Counted from the first letter of the stretch, positions 16,771-25,177 are shown. The stretch: 64,000 nt of DNA from an uncultured Ruminococcus sp. (GCA_902789345.1 CADANT010000003.1:1-64000); one strand, 5' to 3'. Program-made: numbers and translations. Notes: generated by a model not told the origin, from the letters alone.

Positions 16771-17791
16771 TTTCAGCACCCCTTTTCTGAATATACAGTG
16801 CAATTAGCTTTGCTGTGACTTCAATATCCTGCATATCAATAACCTCTGCCTGAGTATGCATATTTCTTAAAGGAATACTTACAAGTGCTGTTCTTATGCC
16901 CCCTGCAACGGCAGTAATAGCGTCCGCGTTAGTACCTGTAGTGCCGTTCATTACTTCAGTTTGGTATGGAATATTGTTTTCGCTTGCAATAGTCTTAAAA
17001 TCTGCAAACATCTCTTTGTCCAATATTGGGGCTGTACCCAGCATAGGTCCTTTTGACATAACACCGCATTTATCTGCCGGCACTGACGGCTGTGATGCAA
17101 AGCTGACATCAACCACCACCGCACAGCTTGGGTTAATTTTAAATGAGGCTGTACGGCTGCCTAAAAGCCCTGTTTCCTCCTGGGAGCTGAAAAGAATTTT
17201 TACACAGCTGTTTATATTGCTGTCGGCTATTATTTGCGCTGTTCTTATAAGCGAAGCCACACCTGCCTTATTGTCAAGACCTGCGGCAGAAAATTTGCTG
17301 CCTATAAGTTTTTTAGGCTTAGCAAATACCGCTACCTTGTCACCCGGTGAAACATATTTTTCAACTTCTGTTTTGTTTAAGCCTGTATCAATATAGAGTG
17401 TTCCGTTCTTTGGGGCTTTATCCTCTGCTCCGTCTGAAAGGTGAGGCGACAAACAGCTTATAATACCACGCAAAGGTTTACTGCCAAGCACCGTTACAAC
17501 ACTGCCTGCCAGTACCCGTCTGTCTATTCCGCCACAGTTAGACACCTTTAGGAAACCGTTATCGTCTATATATTCCACTATCAGTCCTATTCTGTCGTTG
17601 TGGGCGTCAAGTAAAATAACATCATCACTGTTTATATTGCCAAGTGTAGCTATAATGTTACCGTTGCAGTCGCTTTCAAGCAGTGCGTTTTGTGGCAATA
17701 GATTCTTTATAACAGAAAAGCCCTCAAGCTCACTGCCGGACACAGTGTAACAGCTACAAAGCTGTGTAAGTATATTTTCCAATTTATTCAT
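16763..17791 (-). CDS. M42-family aminopeptidase (first of a tandem pair)
   Basis: 342 residues, same fold and ligand pattern as its neighbour: DAHNDRIGL, GLDNKAGVAS, SSQEETGLLGS, VVDVSFASQPS (the usual Asp) and RNMHTQAE. Sequence identity with the neighbour is only moderate, so the duplication is old. Cellular role: trimming of short peptides. It begins 99 bp after the murD stop; the hairpin at 17821-17845 lies between them. Confidence 0.92.
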   Translation of the reverse strand: MNKLENILTQLCSCYTVSGSELEGFSVIKNLLPQNALLESDCNGNIIATLGNINSDDVILLDAHNDRIGLIVEYIDDNGFLKVSNCGGIDRRVLAGSVVTVLGSKPLRGIISCLSPHLSDGAEDKAPKNGTLYIDTGLNKTEVEKYVSPGDKVAVFAKPKKLIGSKFSAAGLDNKAGVASLIRTAQIIADSNINSCVKILFSSQEETGLLGSRTASFKINPSCAVVVDVSFASQPSVPADKCGVMSKGPMLGTAPILDKEMFADFKTIASENNIPYQTEVMNGTTGTNADAITAVAGGIRTALVSIPLRNMHTQAEVIDMQDIEVTAKLIALYIQKRGAENE

Positions 17792-17820
17792 CCTCTGTTT
17801 ATCTGTAATATCAAACGAAG

Positions 17821-17845
17821 CCTTGCCACAATAACTGTGGCAAAG
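17821..17845 (-). terminator. Hairpin after murD
   Basis: TTGCCACA-GTTAT-TGTGGCAA forms an 8-bp stem, extendable by GC on both sides. There is no T-run, so it may be a weak terminator or an mRNA end. Confidence 0.4.
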
Positions 17846-17889
17846 CTGTATAAAACTATTATCTGCGTTATCTGTGCAAATAACCGAAT

Positions 17890-19284
17890 TTATTTAAGTT
17901 CGTTTACAATCTTCTTAAAGTGCTTGCCGCGCTGGTCAAAGTTTTTGTAAAGGTCAAAGCTTGCGCTTGCAGGTGACATAGAAACCAAATCTCCCGGCTG
18001 TGCAACCTCTCTTGCCTTAGCCACAGCCTCCTCCATATTGCTAACTTCAATAATAGTAGGGTTGCCGTCACTGTAGTTGTCTGCGTTAAGCACAGCGGCT
18101 TTAATTTTAGGAGCAGTAGCGCCCATAAGAATAAGGTACTTAACCTTGTCGCATATAACAGGGCCTAAACCATCATAAGGTATTTTCTTGTCGTAACCGC
18201 CTGCAATAAGTATAATTTTAAAATCATACAGCGAAAGGGTACCCAGTGCGGTTCTTGTTGGGCTGGAGGCAATAGAGTCGTTGTAGTACTTAACGCCCTC
18301 AAATTCTCTTACAAACTCTGCCCTATGTTCAACCCCGGCAAAGGTTTTTGCCACATTAACAATATTCTCAACCGAAACATCTCCCCATACTGCAGAAATG
18401 GCAGCCATATAATTTTCAACATTGTGCATACCCGGAATTTTAATGTCAGCAATATTCATTACAACCGTTTTTTCACCGTTGTCGGCAAAAACAATGTTGT
18501 TATTTTCATCAAGATAAGTACCGTTGTTCAGCTGTGATTTTCTTGAGAATTTCAACACTCTGCCACGACATTCAGGCTCAAAGCCGTTTGTAATTTCGTT
18601 GTCCTTATTTAGCACAACCTTTGAAAAAGCACCCTGGTGTATTACAAGATTTTTCTTTGCGTCTATATACTCCTGCATGTCCTTATGAATATCCAAATGG
18701 TTGGGTGCAAGGTTTGTAACTACTGCTACATCAGGACCTTTTCTCATTGAAATAAGCTGAAAGCTTGAAAGCTCCACAACTGCTACATCGTCGTAGCCTA
18801 TGTTTTCAATTTCAGGCAGTAAAGGTGTGCCTATATTACCGCCTAAATGCACAGTCTTGCCCTGCGCCTGAAGCATTTGTGCAATAATTGAGGTTGTTGT
18901 TGTTTTACCGTCAGAGCCTGTTACGGCATAGATTTTGCAAGGACAAAGGTCGAAGAAAACCTCCATTTCAGAGGTTACAACCACGCCTCTGTTTCTCATT
19001 TCAACAAGCTCATCCATATAGTAGCGCATACCCGGCGTTCTGAAAACAATATCAACATCCAGATTTTTTAAATAATCATCACCAAGGCTTAGCTTAGCCC
19101 CTGCTTTTTGTGCAACATCGGCACTGTCACCCAGCTGTTCTCTTGTACGCCTGTCGCAAGCTGTAACAGAGGCACCGTATTTTATAAAAAGCTCAATAAG
19201 CGGCAGGTTGCTTGTGCCAATACCGCAAAAAGCTATTTTTTTGCCATTCATACTTTTAAAGAAATTTTCGATTCTCTTATCCAT
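17890..19284 (-). CDS. murD: UDP-N-acetylmuramoyl-L-alanine--D-glutamate ligase
   Basis: The cytoplasmic Mur ligase adding D-Glu to UDP-MurNAc-L-Ala. 464 residues. An N-terminal UDP-binding Rossmann domain (KIAFCGIGTSNLPLIELF), the ATP P-loop AVTGSDGKTTTTSIIAQML (residues ~120-138), NLAPNHLDIHKD, the conserved HRAEFV and YNDSIASSPTRT, and IAGGYDKKIPYD are all diagnostic of MurD. It is alone here, apart from other dcw genes; murC lies 39 kb away on the same strand. Confidence 0.96.
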   Translation of the reverse strand: MDKRIENFFKSMNGKKIAFCGIGTSNLPLIELFIKYGASVTACDRRTREQLGDSADVAQKAGAKLSLGDDYLKNLDVDIVFRTPGMRYYMDELVEMRNRGVVVTSEMEVFFDLCPCKIYAVTGSDGKTTTTSIIAQMLQAQGKTVHLGGNIGTPLLPEIENIGYDDVAVVELSSFQLISMRKGPDVAVVTNLAPNHLDIHKDMQEYIDAKKNLVIHQGAFSKVVLNKDNEITNGFEPECRGRVLKFSRKSQLNNGTYLDENNNIVFADNGEKTVVMNIADIKIPGMHNVENYMAAISAVWGDVSVENIVNVAKTFAGVEHRAEFVREFEGVKYYNDSIASSPTRTALGTLSLYDFKIILIAGGYDKKIPYDGLGPVICDKVKYLILMGATAPKIKAAVLNADNYSDGNPTIIEVSNMEEAVAKAREVAQPGDLVSMSPASASFDLYKNFDQRGKHFKKIVNELK

Positions 19285-19407
19285 AATGATTCGCCTTTCA
19301 TCTTAAAATCACTAGGTTTAATTATACTTTTTTTGGCAGTAATTTTCAATAGATAATACTGCAAATCCCCATTTTACATTAATTTATTAACTTACATATG
19401 ATATAAA

Positions 19408-19438
19408 AGAAAAGGCTCGGCACACGCCAAGCCTTTTA
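19408..19438 (-). terminator. Terminator after the SMI1/KNR4 gene
   Basis: AAAGGCTTGGC and GCCGAGCCTTT pair (11 bp, one wobble) around GTGT, followed by TCTTTTAT on the minus strand. Confidence 0.8.
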
Positions 19439-19474
19439 CAAATAAATGCTTAATAACAAAATCGGTTATTAAAC

Positions 19475-19978
19475 TTAATACAAATCATAATCATCTCTGC
19501 CCCACAGCCAAAAATATGAAAAGCCGGAAATTAAAGAAGCCTCCATAAACGCTGTAAAGGACATATTAAGCGGTTCTAACTCATCTATTCCTTCATTTGA
19601 AAAATACACATTCTTTTCAGAGCCGTCACACTTTATATAGATATAATCCTCATGGAATGTACCTATGTTAAGGTATTTTTCATTGTAAAAATCTTCATCT
19701 GTGTATTCAAACGTCTCTTCAAGAGTATCAAGCTTACAGTCGTAGTACTCCATAAACCCAATTCCGTTGCTGTACTTCAAAAGTTCTGCATAAGACTTAG
19801 GCAAAACAAAGCCCTTGTGCTTACTGAGAATTTTATTAATTTCCATTTGGGATAAACCGCTGTCGGTATGAACAAACAGTCTTGAAAAGCAACCCTTACC
19901 GTTATAAACCATGGGCTTTGTCTTTTTAAAATGTTCAACAAGCTCTACCAACTGCTTATCCGTAATCATATCCTCCAC
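19475..19978 (-). CDS. SMI1/KNR4 (SUKH) family protein with a probably damaged start
   Basis: About 165 residues of a SUKH/SMI1-KNR4 domain: SGLSQMEINKILSKHKGFVLPKSYAELLKYSNGIGF, then YIYIKCDGSEKNVYF and a C-terminal aromatic stretch. Such proteins are often immunity proteins of contact toxins or stress proteins. The reading frame continues upstream to ATG at 20012-20014, which has a good AGAGGTG site, but codon 2 is TAA; the 11 codons after it are in frame. Translation may restart at GTG 19976-19978 or ATG 19967-19969, both badly spaced from a ribosome site. It may therefore be poorly expressed or a young pseudogene. Confidence 0.75.
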   Translation of the reverse strand: MEDMITDKQLVELVEHFKKTKPMVYNGKGCFSRLFVHTDSGLSQMEINKILSKHKGFVLPKSYAELLKYSNGIGFMEYYDCKLDTLEETFEYTDEDFYNEKYLNIGTFHEDYIYIKCDGSEKNVYFSNEGIDELEPLNMSFTAFMEASLISGFSYFWLWGRDDYDLY

Positions 19979-20038
19979 TTCGCCAAAAAGCTCAAAAGAA
20001 TTTTCGTCTTACATATCTACACCTCTAATATACTAAAA

Positions 20039-20239
20039 TTAATCTTCACATACTTCAAAAGCAATTCTTTCTGTGTAGCAGTCCTCCGTTTCGGTTATTG
20101 ATATCAACCGATAATGAAGCTCGCCGTCATTTTCAACTGCCGAAGCCTTTGAATTTGTCAGCTGAAAAGCAACACACAATGATACAGCAAGAACAGCACC
20201 AAATAATGCAATTAAAGTCACTCTTTTTTTACTAACCAA
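20039..20239 (-). CDS. Small membrane or secreted protein upstream of the SMI1 gene
   Basis: About 66 residues from TTG at 20237-20239, chosen because GGGGGATT precedes it; the in-frame ATG at 20255-20257 has no ribosome site. Residues ~6-24 (VTLIALFGAVLAVSLCVAF) form one membrane segment or signal, followed by a ~40-residue acidic tail with two Cys. No family recognised. It is 25 bp before the disrupted start of the SMI1-like gene and shares its promoter (20354-20382), so the two form a small unit. Confidence 0.6.
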   Translation of the reverse strand: MVSKKRVTLIALFGAVLAVSLCVAFQLTNSKASAVENDGELHYRLISITETEDCYTERIAFEVCED

Positions 20240-20353
20240 AATAATCCCCCGTTTCATATAATATAATTAAGTAGCTTAAAGAAAAGCAGAACGCCATTAT
20301 CTGCACTATGCCGATGTAATAATTATATTATAACACTAAAATAAGATGTGAAT

Positions 20354-20382
20354 ATTATATTATTTTTTACTGTACTTGTCAA
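20354..20382 (-). promoter_or_regulatory. Perfect-consensus sigma-A promoter of the small-protein/SMI1 unit
   Basis: TTGACA (20377-20382) and TATAAT (20354-20359) with a 17-bp spacer on the minus strand. The leader to the TTG start is about 105 nt. Confidence 0.8.
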
Positions 20383-20414
20383 TGTAATAAATAGATAAAT
20401 TTTAATTAATATAC

Positions 20415-20452
20415 AAAAAATCCACACATTGGTATGCAATGTGTGGATTTTT
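20415..20452. terminator. Bidirectional terminator after flavodoxin
   Basis: AAAATCCACACATTG-gtatg-CAATGTGTGGATTTT forms a perfect 15-bp-class stem flanked by A and T runs, so it can act on either strand. It lies about 100 bp after the flavodoxin stop. The rest of 20258-20549 shows only the promoter listed above. Confidence 0.85.
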
Positions 20453-20549
20453 ATAATATGAAATCTGCCCCACAAATTGGAGAATAAGCTATTTCTATGT
20501 CAAAAAAATCTTTAATAGGAGCAGTATTCAACAAAACTAAATGTTAATA

Positions 20550-20975
20550 TTATTCAGCTAATGCAGCACCCAGTGCCTTGCAAGCTGCTGTTGCATCATC
20601 ATCCGGAGCGTCTGCACATATTACGCTGTCACAAGCAAGTACAGCACCGGCATTTTTGCAGGTTTCTTCCCAGTTTCTCATCCATTCGCCGTCGCCCCAG
20701 CCGTAAGAGCCAAACAGAGCAATCTTCTTACCGTTTAGGCTGTCTGTACAGCTTTCAAACATTGGCAAAAATTCGCTGTCTTCCAGCTCCTCTGCACCCA
20801 TTGCAGGGCAGCCAAAGGCAATAGCGTCAAACTCTGCTACCTTGTCTGCTGAAAAATCACTTGCTGTAAATGTGCTTGCCTCTGCACCTTTTTCAGTTAC
20901 ACCCTCTGCTACAGCATTTGCCATAGCCTCTGTGTTACCTGTGCCGCTCCAGTATACTATTGCTACCTTACTCAT
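20550..20975 (-). CDS. Flavodoxin
   Basis: 142 residues, short-chain flavodoxin carrying FMN as a low-potential electron carrier that replaces ferredoxin when iron is scarce. The phosphate loop YWSGTGNTEAMA (residues ~8-19) and the isoalloxazine loops AFGCPAMGAEELED and FGSYGWGDGEWM are plain. I chose the ATG giving MSKVAIVYWSG, with AAAGGA at a good distance; the ATG three codons earlier is too near it. It is third behind DUF2325 and DUF3793 and probably read from the iron-box promoter at 21977-22000. The 143-bp gap before it contains only short CACTGCAAA repeats. Confidence 0.95.
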   Translation of the reverse strand: MSKVAIVYWSGTGNTEAMANAVAEGVTEKGAEASTFTASDFSADKVAEFDAIAFGCPAMGAEELEDSEFLPMFESCTDSLNGKKIALFGSYGWGDGEWMRNWEETCKNAGAVLACDSVICADAPDDDATAACKALGAALAE

Positions 20976-21118
20976 TAAAATCATCCTTTCTAAAATAACA
21001 GTGCCTGTTTAAATTTCACAGCATAACCAATCCTTTTTAATTTTACTAAACACTTATAAAACACTGTGTTTAATATCACACTGCAAAATCACACTGCAAA
21101 GCACTGCAAAATCTATAA

Positions 21119-21670
21119 TCAAACGGCTACTGTCAGTCGTTCAATTGACTTACCTTGTGACCAACTGCAATAATATGCATTGGTACATTTTTTATATTTT
21201 GCAAACAACTTTCTCGCTTTGTTCTCGTCACCATAAACCTTCCAAAAGCCGGTAAATTTATAGTGCTCTGCTTTATTCTCAATAAAGCCTCTTACATCCT
21301 CAGGGGGATAGCCCAAAAACAACCCTATTTCGTGGGGAAATTCCTCATTACATCTTAGCTTTTTAATAAGCTTAACTATACACTTGTCAGGATTACAGCT
21401 TTCATAACCGCAGCATTTTAAAATGCTGAAAGCCTCTTTTTGTGATAAATCTTTTTTTAAATTCTTTGGTCTGTAAATATATATAAGCACACGACTTCTT
21501 ACATACCTTAACGGCAACGCACGAAGTCCCTTTGGCACAAGCATTTTATTTAGCCTGCGTATATCTTCATTTACAGCTTTTTCTGTTGTATAAGGCATTG
21601 TAAACATATTGCCTGTTTTTATACCTGCCAGCGTAGGCGAACAATGCCTAACTAACAATTCCTCTGACAT
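21119..21670 (-). CDS. DUF3793 family protein
   Basis: 183 residues. It starts with MSEELLVRHCSPTLAGIKTGNMF, the family's typical opening with an early Cys, and contains LVPKGLRALPLRYVRSRVLIYIYRPK and HEIGLFLGYPPEDVRGFIE. The C-terminus has further Cys residues. The function is unknown. The family is repeatedly found beside flavodoxin and DUF2325 genes in Clostridia (recalled from family knowledge), and here it lies between the two, 10 bp after DUF2325. An iron- or metal-stress role is inferred from the operator upstream. Confidence 0.85.
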   Translation of the reverse strand: MSEELLVRHCSPTLAGIKTGNMFTMPYTTEKAVNEDIRRLNKMLVPKGLRALPLRYVRSRVLIYIYRPKNLKKDLSQKEAFSILKCCGYESCNPDKCIVKLIKKLRCNEEFPHEIGLFLGYPPEDVRGFIENKAEHYKFTGFWKVYGDENKARKLFAKYKKCTNAYYCSWSQGKSIERLTVAV

Positions 21671-21680
21671 AAAATTCCTC

Positions 21681-21962
21681 CTAGATTGCGTAGGTTTCCA
21701 GAATATTTTTAAGTGCAGACATAGAGCTGGACTGTGACCTGACTACAACTGTATTTTGCCCTTTTGTCTCACTTAATGCACAACGCATCATTTTGTGGGA
21801 CATAGTTCTTGTAAACAGCACCATTAGGTCGGGTGTACCGATTTTGTTTCGCATTTCTGCTGTCATTTTTGTAAAGACCTTTGCCCTACAGCTATATTCT
21901 TTACACAAATTCTTGTATTGACGCACCATACATTCATTTCCACCAACAATTACTACGCTCAT
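21681..21962 (-). CDS. DUF2325 domain protein
   Basis: 93 residues, essentially one DUF2325 domain: VVIVGGNECMVRQYKNLC, VFTKMTAEMRNKIGTPDLMVLFT, TMSHKMMRCAL and VRSQSSSMSALKNILE. The fold is Rossmann-like; the biochemical role is unknown. GGGAGCG precedes the ATG. It is the first gene after the operator at 21977-22000, so its expression is probably iron-controlled. Confidence 0.88.
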   Translation of the reverse strand: MSVVIVGGNECMVRQYKNLCKEYSCRAKVFTKMTAEMRNKIGTPDLMVLFTRTMSHKMMRCALSETKGQNTVVVRSQSSSMSALKNILETYAI

Positions 21963-21976
21963 ATTTTCGCTCCCTT

Positions 21977-22000
21977 ATAAGTTAGTCTTAGCTAACTTAT
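21977..22000 (-). promoter_or_regulatory. DtxR/IdeR-like iron operator upstream of DUF2325
   Basis: A perfect palindrome with 9-bp arms, ATAAGTTAG-N6-CTAACTTAT, 15 bp before the DUF2325 start. It overlaps a TATAAG element. The same core (TTAG-N6-CTAA) recurs at four other sites in this window, all in front of the iron genes or the ABC pair. Confidence 0.75.
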
Positions 22001-22055
22001 ACTTTAAAAAATAAAGGCAACCGCCTCTTCCTCACTCCACTGTGATGCGGCATAA

Positions 22056-22112
22056 GCCGCACCACAACAGGAATGTAGATTATATTTCACCAATACGGCA
22101 TACTACCGTATT
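22056..22112 (-). terminator. Two hairpins after the FeoB-associated gene
   Basis: AATACGG-N7-CCGTATT (22092-22112) and TGCGGC-N4-GCCGCA (22056-22071) follow the stop at 22125. Neither has a strong T-run; together they probably end the feo transcript. Confidence 0.5.
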
Positions 22113-22124
22113 ACTAAAATCTTC

Positions 22125-22295
22125 TTAATGGCCATGACAGTGGCAGCTGTTAGGACAGCATTTACAGTTACAGCCACAGGAGGATTTGCCTTTCTTTTTG
22201 TTCTTTACTGCACTTATGATAATTAATGCAACAATAACAGCCAATACAAGCGCTACTATAATTGTACCGATATTAGCAGATAACCAAGCCAACAT
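22125..22295 (-). CDS. FeoB-associated Cys-rich membrane protein
   Basis: A 56-residue ORF with AGGAGG at 22302-22307. Residues 11-29 form one membrane helix, followed by a Lys cluster (KNKKKGK) and a tail packed with Cys and His (CGCNCKCC...CHCHGH). This is the known FeoB_associated family (PF12669), thought to assist Fe(II) uptake or hand-over at the membrane. It begins 33 bp after feoB ends, on the same transcript. Eight of its last 17 residues are Cys, and three more are His, a strong metal-binding pattern. Confidence 0.9.
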   Translation of the reverse strand: MLAWLSANIGTIIVALVLAVIVALIIISAVKNKKKGKSSCGCNCKCCPNSCHCHGH

Positions 22296-22327
22296 AAAAA
22301 TTCCTCCTATTTTAAAATCTATATATT

Positions 22328-24826
22328 TTATACCTTAACCTTGTTTGTAAGTCTTGTAGACTCTTTGTAAGGTCTGAACAGCATAAACAGCATAAATACA
22401 AGCACTGCAACAGCGAATATTAAACCAACGATATTTACATTGCCTGTAAACAGCAAGCCAAACTGGTTAATCATAAGAGCAATTGCATAAGCAAATACAC
22501 ACTGATAACCTACAGCAAACAACGTCCATTTAGCACTGTTCATTTCTCTCTTCATAGCACCGATAGCTGCGAAGCAAGGAGCACATAACAGGTTAAATAC
22601 TAGGAATGAGAAGCCGCTGATAGCTGTAAATGCCTGTGCGATAGCTGCATAAGCATTGCCGTCGCCGCCGTATAGAATACCCATAGTACCAACAATGTTT
22701 TCCTTAGCAACAAGACCTGTAATAGACGCAACAGCAGCCTGCCAGTTACCCCAGCCAAGTGGTATAAATATCCAAGCAATTGCGTTACCGATAGCGGCAA
22801 GAATTGAATTACCGATTTCATCTTCTGAAAGCATACGGAATGTGCCATCAACAAATCCGAAGTATGTTGTAAACCAAACTAGGATTGTAGACAATAGAAT
22901 GATTGTACCGGCCTTTTTAATAAATGACCAGCCACGCTCCCACATTGAACGAAGTAGGTTGCCTATTGTAGGTAGGTGGTAAGCAGGAAGCTCCATAACG
23001 AACGGAGCAGGATCGCCCTTAAACATCTTTGTCTTCTTTAGAATAATACCTGAAACGATGATTGCAGCCATACCGATGAAGTATGCAGATGTTGCAATCC
23101 ATGGTGAGCCGCTGAAAATAGCACCGGCAATCATTGCGATAAATGGCATTTTAGCACCGCAAGGTATGAATGTTGTTGTCATAATTGTCATACGGCGGTC
23201 ACGCTCATTTTCAATGGTTCTTGACGCCATAATACCAGGTACGCCACAGCCTGTACCAACAAGCATTGGAATAAATGACTTACCTGAAAGACCAAACTTA
23301 CGGAATACACGGTCAAGTACAAATGCGATACGAGCCATATAACCGCAAGACTCTAGGAATGCAAGTAGTAGGAACAATACCAACATCTGTGGTACGAAAC
23401 CAAGAACCGCACCAACACCGGCAACGATACCGTGTAGGATTAGTCCATCAAGCCAATCTGCACAGTTAAGTGCGTTCAAACCGTCTTCAATCAAAACAGG
23501 AATACCAGGTACCCAAACTCCGTATGTGCTTGGATCCGGAGCACCATAAGCCTCTTTATAGTCTGTGTTCAAATACTCTGAAACAGCAGCTTCAAGATCG
23601 GCCTTCTTTGTGCCAGGATACTCTGTTACTTCAAGTGTTTCTTCGTCTTCAACTGAATATGTTACATTTGCATCTGCAGGTGTGCTCTTAACAAGTTCTT
23701 CAAGAGCTGCCTTTGCGCCGTCCTCTGAGTAATCCTCAGATTCTGCATCCAGTGCATTGGCAATATCATCATTGCCATACTCATCAACAAATGCTGATAT
23801 AATGTCGTCTGTATCGCCGTACTTTTCAGCAGCCTCTTCTGACTGTGCAGTACCTATGCCAAGCAAGTGCCAACCGTCACCGAACAAACCGTCGTTAGCC
23901 CAGTCTGTAGCGGCAGAACCTACTGTCTGCATTGAGATAAAGTATACAAGGAACATTACAACTGCAAAAATTGGAAGACCCAACCAACGGTTAGTAACTA
24001 TTTTATCTATTTTATCTGATGTTGAAAGCTGACCGGCATTTTTCTTCTTGTAGCACTTTTTAATGATTGTGCCTATGTAAACATAACGGTCATTTGTAAT
24101 TAAGCTTTCTGAGTCGTCGTCACATTCTTTTTCAGCTGCCTGAATATCTTTCTCGATGTGCTCAAGTACCTTTGCATCAATCTTTAGCTGCTCAAGTACC
24201 TTGTCGTCACGCTCAAAAATCTTAATTGCATACCAACGCTGCTGTTCTTCAGGCAAATCGTGCAAAGCAGCCTCTTCAATGTGTGCAAGAGCATGTTCAA
24301 CAACACCCTCAAACTTGTGCATAGGAATGGTCTTTGTACTCTTAGCAGCTTCTATAGCAGCCTCGGCAGCCTCCATAATACCTGTACCCTTTAGGGCAGA
24401 TATTTCAACAACCTTACAGCCAAGCTCCTCTGCCAGTACATCGGTTTTAATGACATCACCGTTTTTTCTAACAAGGTCCATCATATTTACCGCAACAACA
24501 ACCGGAATACCAAGCTCTGTAAGCTGTGTTGTTAAATACAGGTTTCTTTCAAGGTTTGTACCGTCAATGATATTCAGAATAGCGTCAGGACGCTGGCCGA
24601 TAAGGTAATTTCTTGCAACAACCTCCTCCAATGTGTATGGAGAAAGTGAATAAATACCCGGAAGGTCAGTAATAACAACATCATCGTGTTTTTTTAGCTT
24701 ACCCTCTTTTTTCTCTACAGTAACGCCGGGCCAGTTACCAACAAACTGATTAGAGCCTGTAAGAGCGTTAAACAATGTAGTTTTACCGCAGTTAGGGTTG
24801 CCGGCTAAGGCAATTTTTAAACTCAT
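22328..24826 (-). CDS. feoB: Ferrous iron transporter FeoB with a large acidic external loop
   Basis: 832 residues. N-terminal GTPase: G1 GNPNCGKT (residues 9-16), DLPG (~54) and NMMD (~114), then a GDI helical domain. The first membrane helix is near residues 283-300. Gate-type segments follow near 458-560, including the conserved GCGVPGIMA and FIPCGAKMPF, then further helices to the end. Between the first two membrane helices lies an unusual ~110-residue insert (about 325-435) rich in Asp/Glu, where typical FeoB has a short loop; it should face outside. The gene follows an iron box (24874-24897), with AGAGAGG upstream of ATG. Confidence 0.96.
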   Translation of the reverse strand: MSLKIALAGNPNCGKTTLFNALTGSNQFVGNWPGVTVEKKEGKLKKHDDVVITDLPGIYSLSPYTLEEVVARNYLIGQRPDAILNIIDGTNLERNLYLTTQLTELGIPVVVAVNMMDLVRKNGDVIKTDVLAEELGCKVVEISALKGTGIMEAAEAAIEAAKSTKTIPMHKFEGVVEHALAHIEEAALHDLPEEQQRWYAIKIFERDDKVLEQLKIDAKVLEHIEKDIQAAEKECDDDSESLITNDRYVYIGTIIKKCYKKKNAGQLSTSDKIDKIVTNRWLGLPIFAVVMFLVYFISMQTVGSAATDWANDGLFGDGWHLLGIGTAQSEEAAEKYGDTDDIISAFVDEYGNDDIANALDAESEDYSEDGAKAALEELVKSTPADANVTYSVEDEETLEVTEYPGTKKADLEAAVSEYLNTDYKEAYGAPDPSTYGVWVPGIPVLIEDGLNALNCADWLDGLILHGIVAGVGAVLGFVPQMLVLFLLLAFLESCGYMARIAFVLDRVFRKFGLSGKSFIPMLVGTGCGVPGIMASRTIENERDRRMTIMTTTFIPCGAKMPFIAMIAGAIFSGSPWIATSAYFIGMAAIIVSGIILKKTKMFKGDPAPFVMELPAYHLPTIGNLLRSMWERGWSFIKKAGTIILLSTILVWFTTYFGFVDGTFRMLSEDEIGNSILAAIGNAIAWIFIPLGWGNWQAAVASITGLVAKENIVGTMGILYGGDGNAYAAIAQAFTAISGFSFLVFNLLCAPCFAAIGAMKREMNSAKWTLFAVGYQCVFAYAIALMINQFGLLFTGNVNIVGLIFAVAVLVFMLFMLFRPYKESTRLTNKVKV

Positions 24827-24873
24827 AAAATTAATTCCTCTCTTTCAATTAACAATGGTCTTTTTAGCTTAAA

Positions 24874-24897
24874 CTAACTTAGCCATAGCTAACTTAA
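24874..24897 (-). promoter_or_regulatory. DtxR/IdeR-like operator upstream of feoB
   Basis: Core CTTAG-N6-CTAAC flanked by AACT/AACTTAA, one arm imperfect. It lies between feoA and feoB, 48 bp before the feoB start, and suggests a second controlled promoter or an internal control point. Confidence 0.65.
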
Positions 24898-24903
24898 TCT
24901 GAT

Positions 24904-24931
24904 AAATTATGGGGTAGCCTCCCCATAATTT
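24904..24931 (-). terminator. Intra-operon hairpin between feoA and feoB
   Basis: A perfect 11-bp stem, AAATTATGGGG / CCCCATAATTT, with a 6-nt loop, 25 bp after the second feoA. No T-run follows, so it may be an mRNA-stability or attenuation element that sets the feoA:feoB ratio. Confidence 0.5.
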
Positions 24932-24955
24932 TAAGAACAACCTCAAATTTATAAA

Positions 24956-25177
24956 TTATTCTACCTCAATCATTTCAGCGTCGGCCTTACGCAGTGAAAG
25001 CTCGTAGCCTCTTACTGTAACCTCAATAGGGTCACCAAGTGGAGCTACCTTACGAACATGTATTTCGGCACCCTTTGTAATGCCCATATCCATAATTCTT
25101 CTCTTTACCGCACCCTCGCCATGAAGCTTAACAACCTTTACGGTATTGCCAACCTTTGCTTGCTTAAGTGTATTCAT
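24956..25177 (-). CDS. feoA: FeoA-type SH3 domain protein (second copy)
   Basis: 73 residues with a single FeoA/SH3-like barrel: VKLHGEGAVKRRIMDMGITKGAEIHVRKVAPLGDPIEVTVRGYELSLRK. FeoA proteins bind FeoB's cytoplasmic side and support transport. This copy keeps the full motif GDPIEV.VRG.ELSLR. It lies 52 bp after the other feoA and 129 bp before feoB. Confidence 0.93.
   Translation of the reverse strand: MNTLKQAKVGNTVKVVKLHGEGAVKRRIMDMGITKGAEIHVRKVAPLGDPIEVTVRGYELSLRKADAEMIEVE

Noticed and set aside
20976..21118. Second iron box before flavodoxin
   Set aside because: The gap contains no TTAG-N6-CTAA palindrome, only short CACTGCAAA repeats; flavodoxin is probably read from 21977-22000.
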